In this document: positions 25,902 through 34,505 of the stretch, piece by piece | How the letters are laid out: every line of letters starts with the position of its first letter | Numbering within the stretch: the stretch's first letter is position 1 | NCBI RefSeq assembly: GCF_901827185.1 | Contig: NZ_LR594671.1 | Location: 5,140,001 to 5,204,000 of the forward strand | Reading direction: 5' to 3' | DNA: 64,000 nt | From: Variovorax sp. PBL-E5 | GTDB taxonomy: Bacteria; Pseudomonadota; Gammaproteobacteria; Burkholderiales; Burkholderiaceae_C | The notes under the pieces: model-generated | Told to the model about the DNA's origin: nothing | What the model saw: only the letters and a program-made list of their open reading frames with translations | Databases searched by the model: none | Position numbers and translations under genes: made by a program

Positions 25902-28100
25902 ATGATTCGCTTCGTCCGCAAGGCCGACTTCGGCTCGCTGAGTCTGCAGGATCTGCTGGATGCCCGCGATCATTACCACGTGCACCTGGCCAATCTGCCG
26001 ACCGTCACCGGCACCGCGGTCGGCCGCTACCGGATCCGCCTGAACGACCGCAACATCGACGACGCCTCGCTGAGCACGGCAGCGCCTGACAAGGCGCTCG
26101 GACCGCGGACGCTGCGCGGCAGCGACATCCGCCCGTGGTCGTGGCCGTCGGTGCTGGTGTTCGTGTCCGAGTGGGTCGACCCGGACACGCTCGCCAGGCA
26201 TCCGGACCTCACGGTGCCGCCGATCCTCTATCTCCCCGACGGCCGGCAGGTGCGGACCTGCGTGGTGCTGGTGGAGCGCCGCGTCGCCAACCTGCCGGCG
26301 GCCGAGACGGTGGTCTTCGCCGCCCATCGGGTCGGGCCGGGCTTCCAGGTGTATTCCCAGGACCAGGGCTTCACCCGCCTCGGCGTGGCGAGCGCCGTGG
26401 TCAGCGATGGCGCCTCGGCGTATGCACTGATCAGCCGCCATCTCGCCAGCGGCGCGGAAGGCCCGGTGTTCGCGCTGCCGCGCGGCCGGCGCGTCGACCT
26501 GGGTCAGACACGGCTCGGCGCGCGCGACGCGCCGTCGCTGTCCGAGCTCTATCCGGGCTTCGCCGGCCGGGACGCACGCCTGACGGTCGATGCGTCGCTG
26601 GTGAAGCTGGACAACGTCGCCGCCTGGACCTCGCAGTACATGGGCGTGGGACGCATGGGCGAGCCGATCGACCTGAGCACCGACACGATGACGCTGAACC
26701 TGATCGGCTGCCCGGTGTTCACCGAGCTGCCGGGCGGCCATCGGGTGGAGGGCTCGGTGCAGGGTCTCTTCTACCGCCACGCAACCATGGGCGGCGTCGA
26801 TTCGCTGGCCGAGTTCCTCATCGGTCCGCGCCATCCCGAAGACAGCGTCGCGACCCGGCCCGGCGACTCCGGATCGATGTGGTTCTGGGACCATGTCGCC
26901 GACGGCTCCGCGGCCGGCACCGCCGGCGGCCGCGGCACGCTCGAGTACCGGCCGCTCGCGGTCCAATGGGGCGGCCAGGGCTTCCTCGCGAACCCGGGCA
27001 GCGCATCCACCGAGTTCGCCCTCGCGACCAGCCTGAGCGCCATCTGCAAGTCGCTGCGCGTCGAGCTCGTCCGCGACTGGGAGAGCGACCAGAGCCGCTA
27101 CTGGGGCAAGGTCGGCCACTATCACATCGGGTACGCCGCCTGCTTCGCGCTGCGCTCCGACAAGGCGCGCGCGCTGTTCGAGGCCAATGCGAGCTCGATC
27201 GGCGTGAGCGACGCGGACATCGTGGCCGGCAAGCTGCCGAGTGCCACGCAGACGAGCAAGTTCATCGCGCTGGCCGACGTGCCCGATCTGGTGTGGCGCC
27301 GCACGCGCGGCAAGGACAAGGCCAACCACTTCGCCGACATGGACGAGCCGGGCAAAGGCCCCTTCGCGGGCAAGACGCTGCTCTCGCTCTGGAAGAGCGA
27401 CAAGTCCTCGCGCACGCCCAAGGTGTGGAACGATTTCTACGGCAGCATCGATCCGAAGCGCAAGGCCGAGAACCGCGGCGCGCTGCCGTTCCGCGTGGCC
27501 CAGCTGTACGGGATCATGGTCGACGCCGTGCACCGCGGCGCGCTGGACGAGTTCGTGTGCGCCGCCGGCGTGCTCGCGCACTACAGCGGCGACGCCTGCC
27601 AGCCGCTGCACGTGTCGTACCTGCACCATGGGTTGCCGGGCGATGCATCGGACGACGGCGTGCACGCGGTCTACGAGGACGACATGCTCGACCAGGCAGC
27701 GGCCGAACTCGTGGCCGGCGTGTCGGTGCGGGTGGCGAAGGCACCGAAGCGTGCCGCCTTCAAGGGTTCCGCAGCCGCCGCGGATGCCGTGGTGCAATTG
27801 ATGCGGCGCACGATCGCCAAGCTGCCGCCGGCCGACATCGTCGACTGCTACGACCGGGTCCGCGGCAAGGGACAGGCCAAGGCGATGTGGACCGAGCTGG
27901 GCGCGCGCACCATGGATTGCATCGCCGATGGCGTGCTGACGCTCGCCACCATCTGGCAATCGGCCTGGACCGAGGGCGGCGGCGATGCGGGCCAGCAGGT
28001 TTCGCTGAAGGCCGCCAGGACGCCCGTGCCGACGGCGAACCTGAAGAAGCTGTACGACACCAAGACTTTCGCCGAGTCGAAGTGGCTGTCGGAGATGTAG
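25902..28100 (+). CDS. trypsin-like protease fused to S1/P1-nuclease-like zinc domain
   Basis: 732 residues, not a family I can name. Residues 1-150 are of unknown fold. Residues about 155-385 look like a chymotrypsin-fold protease: His180 in ALISRHLA, Asp230 in VDASLVKL, Ser323 in RPGDSGSMW. Residues about 400-690 match the S1/P1 nuclease / zinc phospholipase C fold: His406/408, Asp459 (ALADVPD), His476 and Asp479 (ANHFADMD), His560 and Asp564 (AHYSGDACQPLH), His570, His588 and Glu592 (GVHAVYE). No signal peptide, so probably cytosolic. The ATG at 25902 has a near-perfect AGGAGG. It sits alone between the monooxygenase and a methyltransferase. Both active sites look intact. Function unknown; a protease-controlled nuclease or lipase is an inference. 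Confidence 0.75.
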   Translation: MIRFVRKADFGSLSLQDLLDARDHYHVHLANLPTVTGTAVGRYRIRLNDRNIDDASLSTAAPDKALGPRTLRGSDIRPWSWPSVLVFVSEWVDPDTLARHPDLTVPPILYLPDGRQVRTCVVLVERRVANLPAAETVVFAAHRVGPGFQVYSQDQGFTRLGVASAVVSDGASAYALISRHLASGAEGPVFALPRGRRVDLGQTRLGARDAPSLSELYPGFAGRDARLTVDASLVKLDNVAAWTSQYMGVGRMGEPIDLSTDTMTLNLIGCPVFTELPGGHRVEGSVQGLFYRHATMGGVDSLAEFLIGPRHPEDSVATRPGDSGSMWFWDHVADGSAAGTAGGRGTLEYRPLAVQWGGQGFLANPGSASTEFALATSLSAICKSLRVELVRDWESDQSRYWGKVGHYHIGYAACFALRSDKARALFEANASSIGVSDADIVAGKLPSATQTSKFIALADVPDLVWRRTRGKDKANHFADMDEPGKGPFAGKTLLSLWKSDKSSRTPKVWNDFYGSIDPKRKAENRGALPFRVAQLYGIMVDAVHRGALDEFVCAAGVLAHYSGDACQPLHVSYLHHGLPGDASDDGVHAVYEDDMLDQAAAELVAGVSVRVAKAPKRAAFKGSAAAADAVVQLMRRTIAKLPPADIVDCYDRVRGKGQAKAMWTELGARTMDCIADGVLTLATIWQSAWTEGGGDAGQQVSLKAARTPVPTANLKKLYDTKTFAESKWLSEM

Positions 28101-28135
28101 AAGATCGCAGGCGTTGCAACGCAAGGAGAAGACCC

Positions 28136-28954
28136 ATGGACAAACCCGCTGCCGACACGCTCTTCACCGGCTCGATTCCCGAGCTCTACGACACCCATCT
28201 CGTGCCGCTGATCTTCGCGCCCTACGCCGCCGATCTCGCGGCGCGCGCGGCGGCGCTCGAACCCGCGCGCGTGCTCGAGACCGCCGCCGGCACCGGCGCG
28301 CTCACGCGCGCGCTGGCCGGCGCATTGTCCGCGCAGGCCGAACTGACAGCGACCGACCTGAACCCGCCGATGCTGGACCGCGCCATGGCGACCGGCACCG
28401 CGCGGCCGGTACGCTGGCAACAGGCGGACGCGATGCACCTGCCTTTCGACGACGCATGCTTCGACCTCGTCGTCTGCCAGTTCGGCGCGATGTTCTTTCC
28501 CGACAAGGCCCACGCCTTCGCCGAATCGCGGCGCGTGCTGCGGCCGGGCGGCATGCTGCTGTTCAACGTCTGGGACCGCATCGAACACAACGAGTTCGCC
28601 GACACCGTCACGACGGCGCTCGCCGGCCTGTTCCCTGCAGACCCCCCGCGTTTCATGGCGCGCACGCCGCACGGCTATGCCGACACCGCGCTGGTGGCAC
28701 GCGACCTCGCGAACGCGGGATTCGCGATGGCGCCGCACATCGAGACGATCGCGGCGCGCAGCCGCGCGCCATCGGCGAGAGTGCCGGCCGTCGCCTACTG
28801 CCAGGGAACGCTGTTGCGCAGCGAGATCGAGGCCCGCGCGGGCGCAGACCTGGCCGAGGCGACATCGGTTTGTGCCACCGCGATCGCCGGCCGCTTCGGC
28901 GCCGGCGAGGTCGACGCAAAGATCCAGGCGCACATCGTCATGGTCCGACGCTGA
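28136..28954 (+). CDS. class I SAM-dependent methyltransferase
   Basis: 272 residues. SAM-binding motif I VLETAAGTGALTRAL near residues 46-60, motif II ATDLNPPML near 71, and the post-I WQQADAMHLPFDDACFDLVVCQFGAMFF segment typical of UbiE/COQ5-like methyltransferases. Substrate unknown. A good AAGGAG precedes the ATG. The start is 35 bp after the protease fusion gene on the same strand, so the two may share a transcript. Confidence 0.88.
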   Translation: MDKPAADTLFTGSIPELYDTHLVPLIFAPYAADLAARAAALEPARVLETAAGTGALTRALAGALSAQAELTATDLNPPMLDRAMATGTARPVRWQQADAMHLPFDDACFDLVVCQFGAMFFPDKAHAFAESRRVLRPGGMLLFNVWDRIEHNEFADTVTTALAGLFPADPPRFMARTPHGYADTALVARDLANAGFAMAPHIETIAARSRAPSARVPAVAYCQGTLLRSEIEARAGADLAEATSVCATAIAGRFGAGEVDAKIQAHIVMVRR

Positions 28955-29015
28955 GCGTGCCGGGCGGCCGAAGGCTCGCTACGATGGCAGACCCCTCTGC
29001 GCAAAGGAGCGTTCA

Positions 29016-30686
29016 GTGAACCCGTCCAATTCCCAGCCGGCCCGAAGATCCCACGCCGAGGCCTGTGCAGGTTTCGATGCGCAAATGGCTTATGCCGATC
29101 TCTCCGGTCGCCTGGCCGAGGGGCTGAACGCCTGCATCGAATGCTGCGACCGCCACGTCGGCGCGAACCGGCTGGCCCTGCAATGGGAAAGCCAGGACGG
29201 CCGCAGCGAAAGCTACACCTTCGACCAGCTGCAGGCGCTGTCTGCGCGCTTCGCCAATTTCCTGCAGGCGCGCGGCGTGCAGCCCGGCGACACCGTGGCC
29301 GGGCTGCTGACGCGCCGGCCCGAACTGCTGATCACGATCCTCGGCACCTGGCGCGCGGGCGCGGTGTACCAGCCGCTCTTCACCGCCTTCGGATCGAAGG
29401 CCATCGAGCACCGCGTGACGACCTCGGGCGCGAAGCTGATCGTGACCGATTCGGCGAACCGGTCCAAGCTCGACGAGATCGACGTGCTGCCGCCGGTGGC
29501 GGTGACCGATGCGCAAGGCGCGGCGCAGCGCCCGCACGACCTCGCGTTCTGGCCCGCGCTCGATGCCCAGACAGCCGTCTTCGCGCCGGTCCTGCGCAGC
29601 GCCGACGATGCCTTCCTGACGATGTTCACCTCGGGCACCACCGGCGCGGCGAAATCGCTCACGGTGCCGCTGCGCGCCATCGCCGCCTTCGTCGGCTACA
29701 TGCGCGACGCCATCGACCTGCGGCCGGAAGACAGCTTCTGGAACATCGCCGATCCGGGCTGGGCCTACGGCCTCTACTACGCAGTGACGGGTCCGCTGGC
29801 GATGGGCCATGCGACGCTGTTCTACGACGGCGGCTTCAGCGTCGAGAGCCTGGTGCGGGTGGCGCGCAAATATGGCGTGACGAACCTCGCGGGTTCGCCC
29901 ACGGCCTTCCGTCTCCTGATCGCGGCCGGGCCCGAGGCGCTGAGCCCGCTCAAGGGGCAGCTGCGCGCCGTCAGCAGCGCGGGCGAGCCGCTCAACCCGG
30001 AAGTCATCCGCTGGTTCGGCGAACACCTCGATGTCGTGATCCACGACCACTACGGCCAGACCGAGCTGGGCATGGTGCTGTGCAACCACCATGCGTTGGC
30101 GCATCCGGTGCACCTCGGCGCGGCGGGCTTCGCGGTGCCGGGCCATCGCGTCGTGGTGATCGACGACGCAGGCAACGAACTGAAGGCCGGCGTGCCGGGC
30201 AACCTCGCGCTCGATGTCAAGCGCTCGCCGCTGCTCTGGTTCAGGGGCTATGCGAACGCGCCGACGCCGTCGCTGGGCGAACGCTACTACGTGACCGGCG
30301 ACACCGCCGAGCTGAACGAGGACGGCAGCATCAGCTTCGTCGGCCGCGCGGACGATGTGATCACCTCGTCCGGCTATCGCATCGGGCCTTTCGACGTCGA
30401 GAGCGCGCTGATCGAGCATCCTGCGGTGATCGAAGCCGCGGTGGTGGGCAAGCCGGATCCCGAGCGCACCGAGATCGTCAAGGCCTTCGTCGTGCTGCAT
30501 CCCGGCCACGAGCCCAACGAGGCGCTGGCCGAGGCGCTCAAGCAGCACGTGCGCCACCGCCTGTCGGCGCATGCCTATCCGCGCGAGATCGCCTTCGTCG
30601 AGGCGCTGCCCAAGACGCCGAGCGGCAAGGTCCAGCGCTTCATCCTGCGCAACCAGGAGATTGCCGCGCTTCGCGGCGGCCGCTAG
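29016..30686 (+). CDS. acyl-CoA synthetase (acetyl/propionyl-CoA synthetase-like, ANL superfamily)
   Basis: 556 residues. AMP-binding P-loop FTSGTTGAAKS near residue 208, the adenine motif HYGQTELGM near 346, hinge GRADDVITSSGYRIGP near 443 and the C-terminal catalytic lysine in KTPSGKVQRF. It activates a carboxylic acid to its CoA thioester via an acyl-adenylate; similarity to acetyl-CoA synthetase-like enzymes suggests a short or medium chain acid. GTG start at 29016 has AAAGGAG at good spacing. It lies 61 bp after the methyltransferase gene and 177 bp before the next operon, and may supply CoA esters to that pathway. Confidence 0.88.
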   Translation: MNPSNSQPARRSHAEACAGFDAQMAYADLSGRLAEGLNACIECCDRHVGANRLALQWESQDGRSESYTFDQLQALSARFANFLQARGVQPGDTVAGLLTRRPELLITILGTWRAGAVYQPLFTAFGSKAIEHRVTTSGAKLIVTDSANRSKLDEIDVLPPVAVTDAQGAAQRPHDLAFWPALDAQTAVFAPVLRSADDAFLTMFTSGTTGAAKSLTVPLRAIAAFVGYMRDAIDLRPEDSFWNIADPGWAYGLYYAVTGPLAMGHATLFYDGGFSVESLVRVARKYGVTNLAGSPTAFRLLIAAGPEALSPLKGQLRAVSSAGEPLNPEVIRWFGEHLDVVIHDHYGQTELGMVLCNHHALAHPVHLGAAGFAVPGHRVVVIDDAGNELKAGVPGNLALDVKRSPLLWFRGYANAPTPSLGERYYVTGDTAELNEDGSISFVGRADDVITSSGYRIGPFDVESALIEHPAVIEAAVVGKPDPERTEIVKAFVVLHPGHEPNEALAEALKQHVRHRLSAHAYPREIAFVEALPKTPSGKVQRFILRNQEIAALRGGR

Positions 30687-30863
30687 CCCCGGAGATCTCG
30701 CCCGCACGCCCGAGCGCCGCCGCCGAGCCGGCAAGAAAGCATGGCGTGCGATCTGCACGTGCGTGGGCGGTCGAGAAGAGAAGAACGGATCTATTCAATT
30801 TAGTTAAAGCACCCTGTCGTAAATATCAATCGATCCGGTGACCCGCCTCCTAGACTGGGTCGC

Positions 30864-31967
30864 ATGAAGATCGAGCGAATCGAAGTCTTCGGCGTCGCGA
30901 TACCGCTGTTCGAGCCGAGGACGGTTTCCTATACGCGCCATGCCGTGCAGAGAAGCGCCATCGTGCGCATCCGCACCGACGACGGCACGGTCGGGCTCGG
31001 AAACGTCGACCCTTTTCCCGGCTACTCCGCGCATTCCGTCGACGAGACCATCGAAGCATTGACGGCCCGGATCGGGCCACTCGTCATGGGGCATGACCCG
31101 CGCGACCTCAACGCGCTGATCGACCGCCTGGATTCGAAGATCGGCGGCTTTCTCGATGCCCAGGCCGCAATCGAGATGGCGTGCATCGACCTCGCCGCGC
31201 GCGCATCGAACATGCCGGTGCATCGGTATCTGGGCGGTGCGCTCAGGCCGGCGTTTCGCCTGAACGGATGGATTGGCATGGTTTCTCCCCAGGAGGCCGC
31301 CGTCCAGGCCGCCGGATGGAAGGAAAGAAATTTCCGCTCGCTCAAGATCAAGGCCGGAAGCGGCGTCGAGGCGGACGTCGAAAGAATCAAGGCGGTGCGC
31401 GAGACCGTCGGCAGCGACTTCGGCTTGCGGGTCGATGCCAATTCCGCCTATTCCACGGATGATGCGATCGCCCTTTCGCGCCGGATCGCGCCCCTGTCCA
31501 TCGAGCTTCTCGAACAGCCCGTCCATGAGGACGATCTGGAAGGCATGGCCCGCGTCAGGAAGGAGGGCGGCGGCGTGCCGGTGATGGCGGACGAGTCGGT
31601 GCGCGATGGGCGCAGCATCATCGACATCCTCAAGGCGGACGCGGCGGACCTGGTCAAGGTCAAGGTCATGAAGCAAGGCGGAATCGTGCGCACCCGCCAG
31701 GTCCTTGCGATCTGCGAAGCGGCCGGCATTCGGTGCGTGATCGGGCACGGATTCGGCCTGGCCATCAATACGGCGGCCGAAGTGTCCGTTGCCGCGGTCA
31801 CCCGCAACATCGTCGACGGGCTCGAATGTGTAGGCGCGCTCAATGTCTCCGATGACATCGTCGAGAAGACCCTCAGGTCGCAGGGCGGACAGATCGATCT
31901 TCCGGACGGACCTGGCTTCGGCTTGTCGCTCGATATGACCAAGATTCAAAAGTACAGATTCAACTGA
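30864..31967 (+). CDS. enolase-superfamily enzyme, muconate cycloisomerase/mandelate racemase type
   Basis: 367 residues. Barrel residues of the muconate-lactonizing subgroup are in place: KxK at Lys161/Lys163 (LKIKAG), metal ligands Asp191 (RVDAN), Glu217 (LLEQP) and Asp243 (MADES), and a Lys at 265/267 (VKVKVMK). The reaction is proton abstraction alpha to a carboxylate followed by cycloisomerisation, racemisation or dehydration; the substrate cannot be fixed. It is the first gene of a six-gene run; the AT-rich 177-bp gap upstream (around 30790-30835) is unlike the rest of the DNA and must hold the promoter. The stop abuts the next start codon. Confidence 0.85.
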   Translation: MKIERIEVFGVAIPLFEPRTVSYTRHAVQRSAIVRIRTDDGTVGLGNVDPFPGYSAHSVDETIEALTARIGPLVMGHDPRDLNALIDRLDSKIGGFLDAQAAIEMACIDLAARASNMPVHRYLGGALRPAFRLNGWIGMVSPQEAAVQAAGWKERNFRSLKIKAGSGVEADVERIKAVRETVGSDFGLRVDANSAYSTDDAIALSRRIAPLSIELLEQPVHEDDLEGMARVRKEGGGVPVMADESVRDGRSIIDILKADAADLVKVKVMKQGGIVRTRQVLAICEAAGIRCVIGHGFGLAINTAAEVSVAAVTRNIVDGLECVGALNVSDDIVEKTLRSQGGQIDLPDGPGFGLSLDMTKIQKYRFN

Positions 31968-33350
31968 ATGAGCCTGGATCCCAAGATGGAACACGTCGAA
32001 CTGCAGGAAGACGCCTTTTCCGACATCGAACAGCTGTCGCGCGAACAACTGCGCGAGTTGCAGTGGACCCGGCTTCAGCGCCAGGTGGCCTACAACTTCC
32101 GGAATTCGCCCTACTACCGGCGATCGATGGAAGCCGTGGGCATGCGCCCCGAGGACCTGAAATCCTGGGAAGACCATGCGCGCGTGCCGTCGATGGACAA
32201 GCATGACCACCGTGCCGCGCAAGAGGAATCGCTGGCGCGTTTCGGGCATCCTTTCGGCATGCTGGTCTGCAAGCCGCTCGAAGCCCTGGTCATGTTGTCG
32301 GGCACCTCGGGCACGACGGGGCTGCCGACCTTCTACACGGTGACCGCGCGCGACCTGACGCTCTACAGCAGGCTCATGGCGCGCAAGCTCCGGCGCATCG
32401 GACTTCGTCCCGGCGACCGCGTGCTGCACGGCTTCTCCTTGAGCATGATGGTCGGCGGCCAGCCGCTGCTGCAGACGCTGATGAATTACGGCGCCTGCGT
32501 GGTGCCGATCGGCGCCGAGGTCGGCAGCCGGCGTCTGCTGGAATTCGCCAAGCTGGTCAAGCCGCGCGCCATGGTCTGCACGCCTTCCTACGCGGAATAC
32601 CTGGCGGAGAACTGCATGGAGGTTCTCGGGCGTCCGATCAAGGACCTGGGCCTGGAGCTGCTGATGTGCGGCGGCGAACCCGGTGCCGGCCTGCCGACGG
32701 TCCGGGCCAGGATCGAAGGCGCGTACGGCGCGCGACTGCACGACTACACGGGCGTGATTCACACCTTCCACGGAATCAGCTGCGGCGCTCCCGATGCCTG
32801 GATGCACTTCACCTCCGAAGACTACTGCGTGCTCGAACTGCGCGACCCGGACACCAGGAAGCCGATCCCGGTGCAGGACGGCGCCATCGGCGAAATGCTC
32901 TACACCGAGCTCGGCATCGAGGCCACGCCCTTGATGCGCTATGCACTGGGGGACGTGATCTCGATATCGACCCGACCCTGCAGCTGCTGCGGCTGGCGTG
33001 GCATCAGCTTCAAGATCCTGGGACGCGCGGACGACATGCTGATCGTCAAGGGCGTCAACGTCTATCCGGCAGCGATCCGTACCGTCGTCGCCAGCCTGAC
33101 GCCGCGCACCACCGGGCAGATCCGCATCCAGCTCGACCAGCCCGGGCACAAGGTCACGCCGCCGCTCAGGTTGGTGGTCGAACATGGCGAAGGCGTATCG
33201 GAAGATCAGTTGCCGGCGCTCAAGACGGAACTCGAGGCGCTGCTGCACGACCAGGTGAAGGTGCGCCCCGACATCCGCCTGGTGGCGCCCGGGAGTCTGG
33301 CGCGGACCCACCACAAGACCAAGATCATCGAAGTGCTCGCGCAGGACTGA
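31968..33350 (+). CDS. phenylacetate-CoA ligase-like acyl-CoA ligase
   Basis: 460 residues of the PaaK branch of adenylating enzymes: N-terminal LQWTRLQRQVAYNFRNSPYYRR near residues 28-49, P-loop SGTSGTTGLPTFYTV near 110, CGGEPGAG near 239, and the C-terminal KILGRADDMLIVKGVNVYP near 348. It makes the CoA thioester of an aryl or cyclic acid. The CSCCGWRG segment before the hinge resembles the zinc-binding Cys cluster of some PaaK-like ligases. The ATG immediately follows the stop of the enolase-type gene, so the product of that enzyme is a plausible substrate. Confidence 0.88.
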   Translation: MSLDPKMEHVELQEDAFSDIEQLSREQLRELQWTRLQRQVAYNFRNSPYYRRSMEAVGMRPEDLKSWEDHARVPSMDKHDHRAAQEESLARFGHPFGMLVCKPLEALVMLSGTSGTTGLPTFYTVTARDLTLYSRLMARKLRRIGLRPGDRVLHGFSLSMMVGGQPLLQTLMNYGACVVPIGAEVGSRRLLEFAKLVKPRAMVCTPSYAEYLAENCMEVLGRPIKDLGLELLMCGGEPGAGLPTVRARIEGAYGARLHDYTGVIHTFHGISCGAPDAWMHFTSEDYCVLELRDPDTRKPIPVQDGAIGEMLYTELGIEATPLMRYALGDVISISTRPCSCCGWRGISFKILGRADDMLIVKGVNVYPAAIRTVVASLTPRTTGQIRIQLDQPGHKVTPPLRLVVEHGEGVSEDQLPALKTELEALLHDQVKVRPDIRLVAPGSLARTHHKTKIIEVLAQD

Positions 33351-33401
33351 GACGCGCAGCCCCACACGCACATTCATCGATCGTTCCCGAAGGACAAACC
33401 C

Positions 33402-34505
33402 TTGAGCAACGTTTTCGTTCTCGGCCTCGCGACCCACCCGCCCGCGGCAAGACTGGCGCATCTGCGCCTGGAGGAGATCGCCTACTACACGGCGAAGGCG
33501 GCGCTCGCCGATGCCGGCGTGACGCGGCGGCAACTCGACAGCGTCACGCTGGCGTCCTCCGATGAACTGGACGGGCGACCGATCTCCAGCATGCTGATGA
33601 GTGCCGCGGCCGGAGGCTACGAGACCGACGAGATCAAGATCGCCGACTCGGGCGCGAGTGCCATGTGCATGGCCTACGCGCGATTCCTGTCCGGCGAATC
33701 CGAACTGGGCCTGGTGTCGAGCTGGTGCAAGAGTTCGAAGACGGACGTCGACGCGATCTCCCGCTTCGGCGCCGATCCGTTCTTCTACCGCCCGCTCGGC
33801 ATCGACCGCCTGGTGACCGACGCGGTGCTGGCCCAGTGCCTCAGCGAGGAGTTCGCCATCGATGCGAACGAGGTCGCAGCGCGCGTTCGCAACGGCTACC
33901 TGCGCGGCGCGCGCAATCCGCGCGGCATGCGGCACGAGGTGCCGAGCCTCGAGCACATCCAGGCTTCGCCCTACGAATCCACGCCGCTGCGCAGGCTGCA
34001 CCGGGCACCGCTCACCGACGGCGCTGTGTCGCTCGTGCTGGCATCGGCCGATTACGTGCGGGCCCGCGGCATCCGGCCGCTGGCAGAGCTGACGGGCATC
34101 GGCTGGGCCACGGATGCCTATCAGATGGGCGCCGCGCGGCTGCGCCGGATGGATTCGGCGCGCAAGGCCGCCGACATGGCGCTGAAGGCGGCCGGCCTGA
34201 AGTCCTTCGATGATCTGGATGTCGTCGAACTGGAATGCCAGACCGGCTTTCACGAAGCCGCGCTGGTGCGGGCGCTCGGCATCGACAAAGAAGAAGCACT
34301 GTGCCCGTCGGGCGGCGTGTACGCCCAGAATCCGCTGTTCTGCACCGGCCTCGTCAACGCGGCCGAGGCAGTCCTCCAGGTGTGCGGCCGCGCGGGTCCG
34401 GTGCAGCGGCCGAACGTGCGACGGGCCGCGGCCCATGGATGCCACGGCTTCGCGCAGCAGGGCAACACGGTGATGGTCTTCCAGAGCGTGGAGGCGATGC
34501 AATGA
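33402..34505 (+). CDS. thiolase-fold protein lacking the nucleophilic cysteine
   Basis: 367 residues of the SCP-x/lipid-transfer thiolase type. Aligning the CATG/CASG nucleophile block puts Ser83 (ADSGASAMCM) where thiolases have Cys, and the C-terminal GHP block is NP (GGVYAQNPLFCTG). It is therefore unlikely to be a normal acetyltransferase. Relatives without the Cys pair with DUF35 proteins and act as retro-aldolases in steroid side-chain breakdown (Ltp2-ChsH2 type), or serve as a structural partner. TTG start at 33402 has GAAGGA about 8 nt upstream. The stop overlaps the second thiolase gene by 4 nt. Confidence 0.78.
   Translation: MSNVFVLGLATHPPAARLAHLRLEEIAYYTAKAALADAGVTRRQLDSVTLASSDELDGRPISSMLMSAAAGGYETDEIKIADSGASAMCMAYARFLSGESELGLVSSWCKSSKTDVDAISRFGADPFFYRPLGIDRLVTDAVLAQCLSEEFAIDANEVAARVRNGYLRGARNPRGMRHEVPSLEHIQASPYESTPLRRLHRAPLTDGAVSLVLASADYVRARGIRPLAELTGIGWATDAYQMGAARLRRMDSARKAADMALKAAGLKSFDDLDVVELECQTGFHEAALVRALGIDKEEALCPSGGVYAQNPLFCTGLVNAAEAVLQVCGRAGPVQRPNVRRAAAHGCHGFAQQGNTVMVFQSVEAMQ

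Noticed and set aside
25476..28124. 882-codon minus-strand frame across the protease/S1-P1 gene
   Set aside because: No motifs and shadow-like composition; the plus-strand gene has a near-perfect Shine-Dalgarno and two recognisable domains.
28987..29000. GCAGA-CCCC-TCTGC hairpin before the acyl-CoA synthetase
   Set aside because: Five-base arms without a T-tract; likely chance.
30804..34502. 1232-codon open frame on the minus strand
   Set aside because: It is the antisense shadow of the enolase/ligase/thiolase genes, which carry clear family motifs in the other strand. Its composition (His/Arg/Gln-rich) is typical of GC-driven shadow frames.
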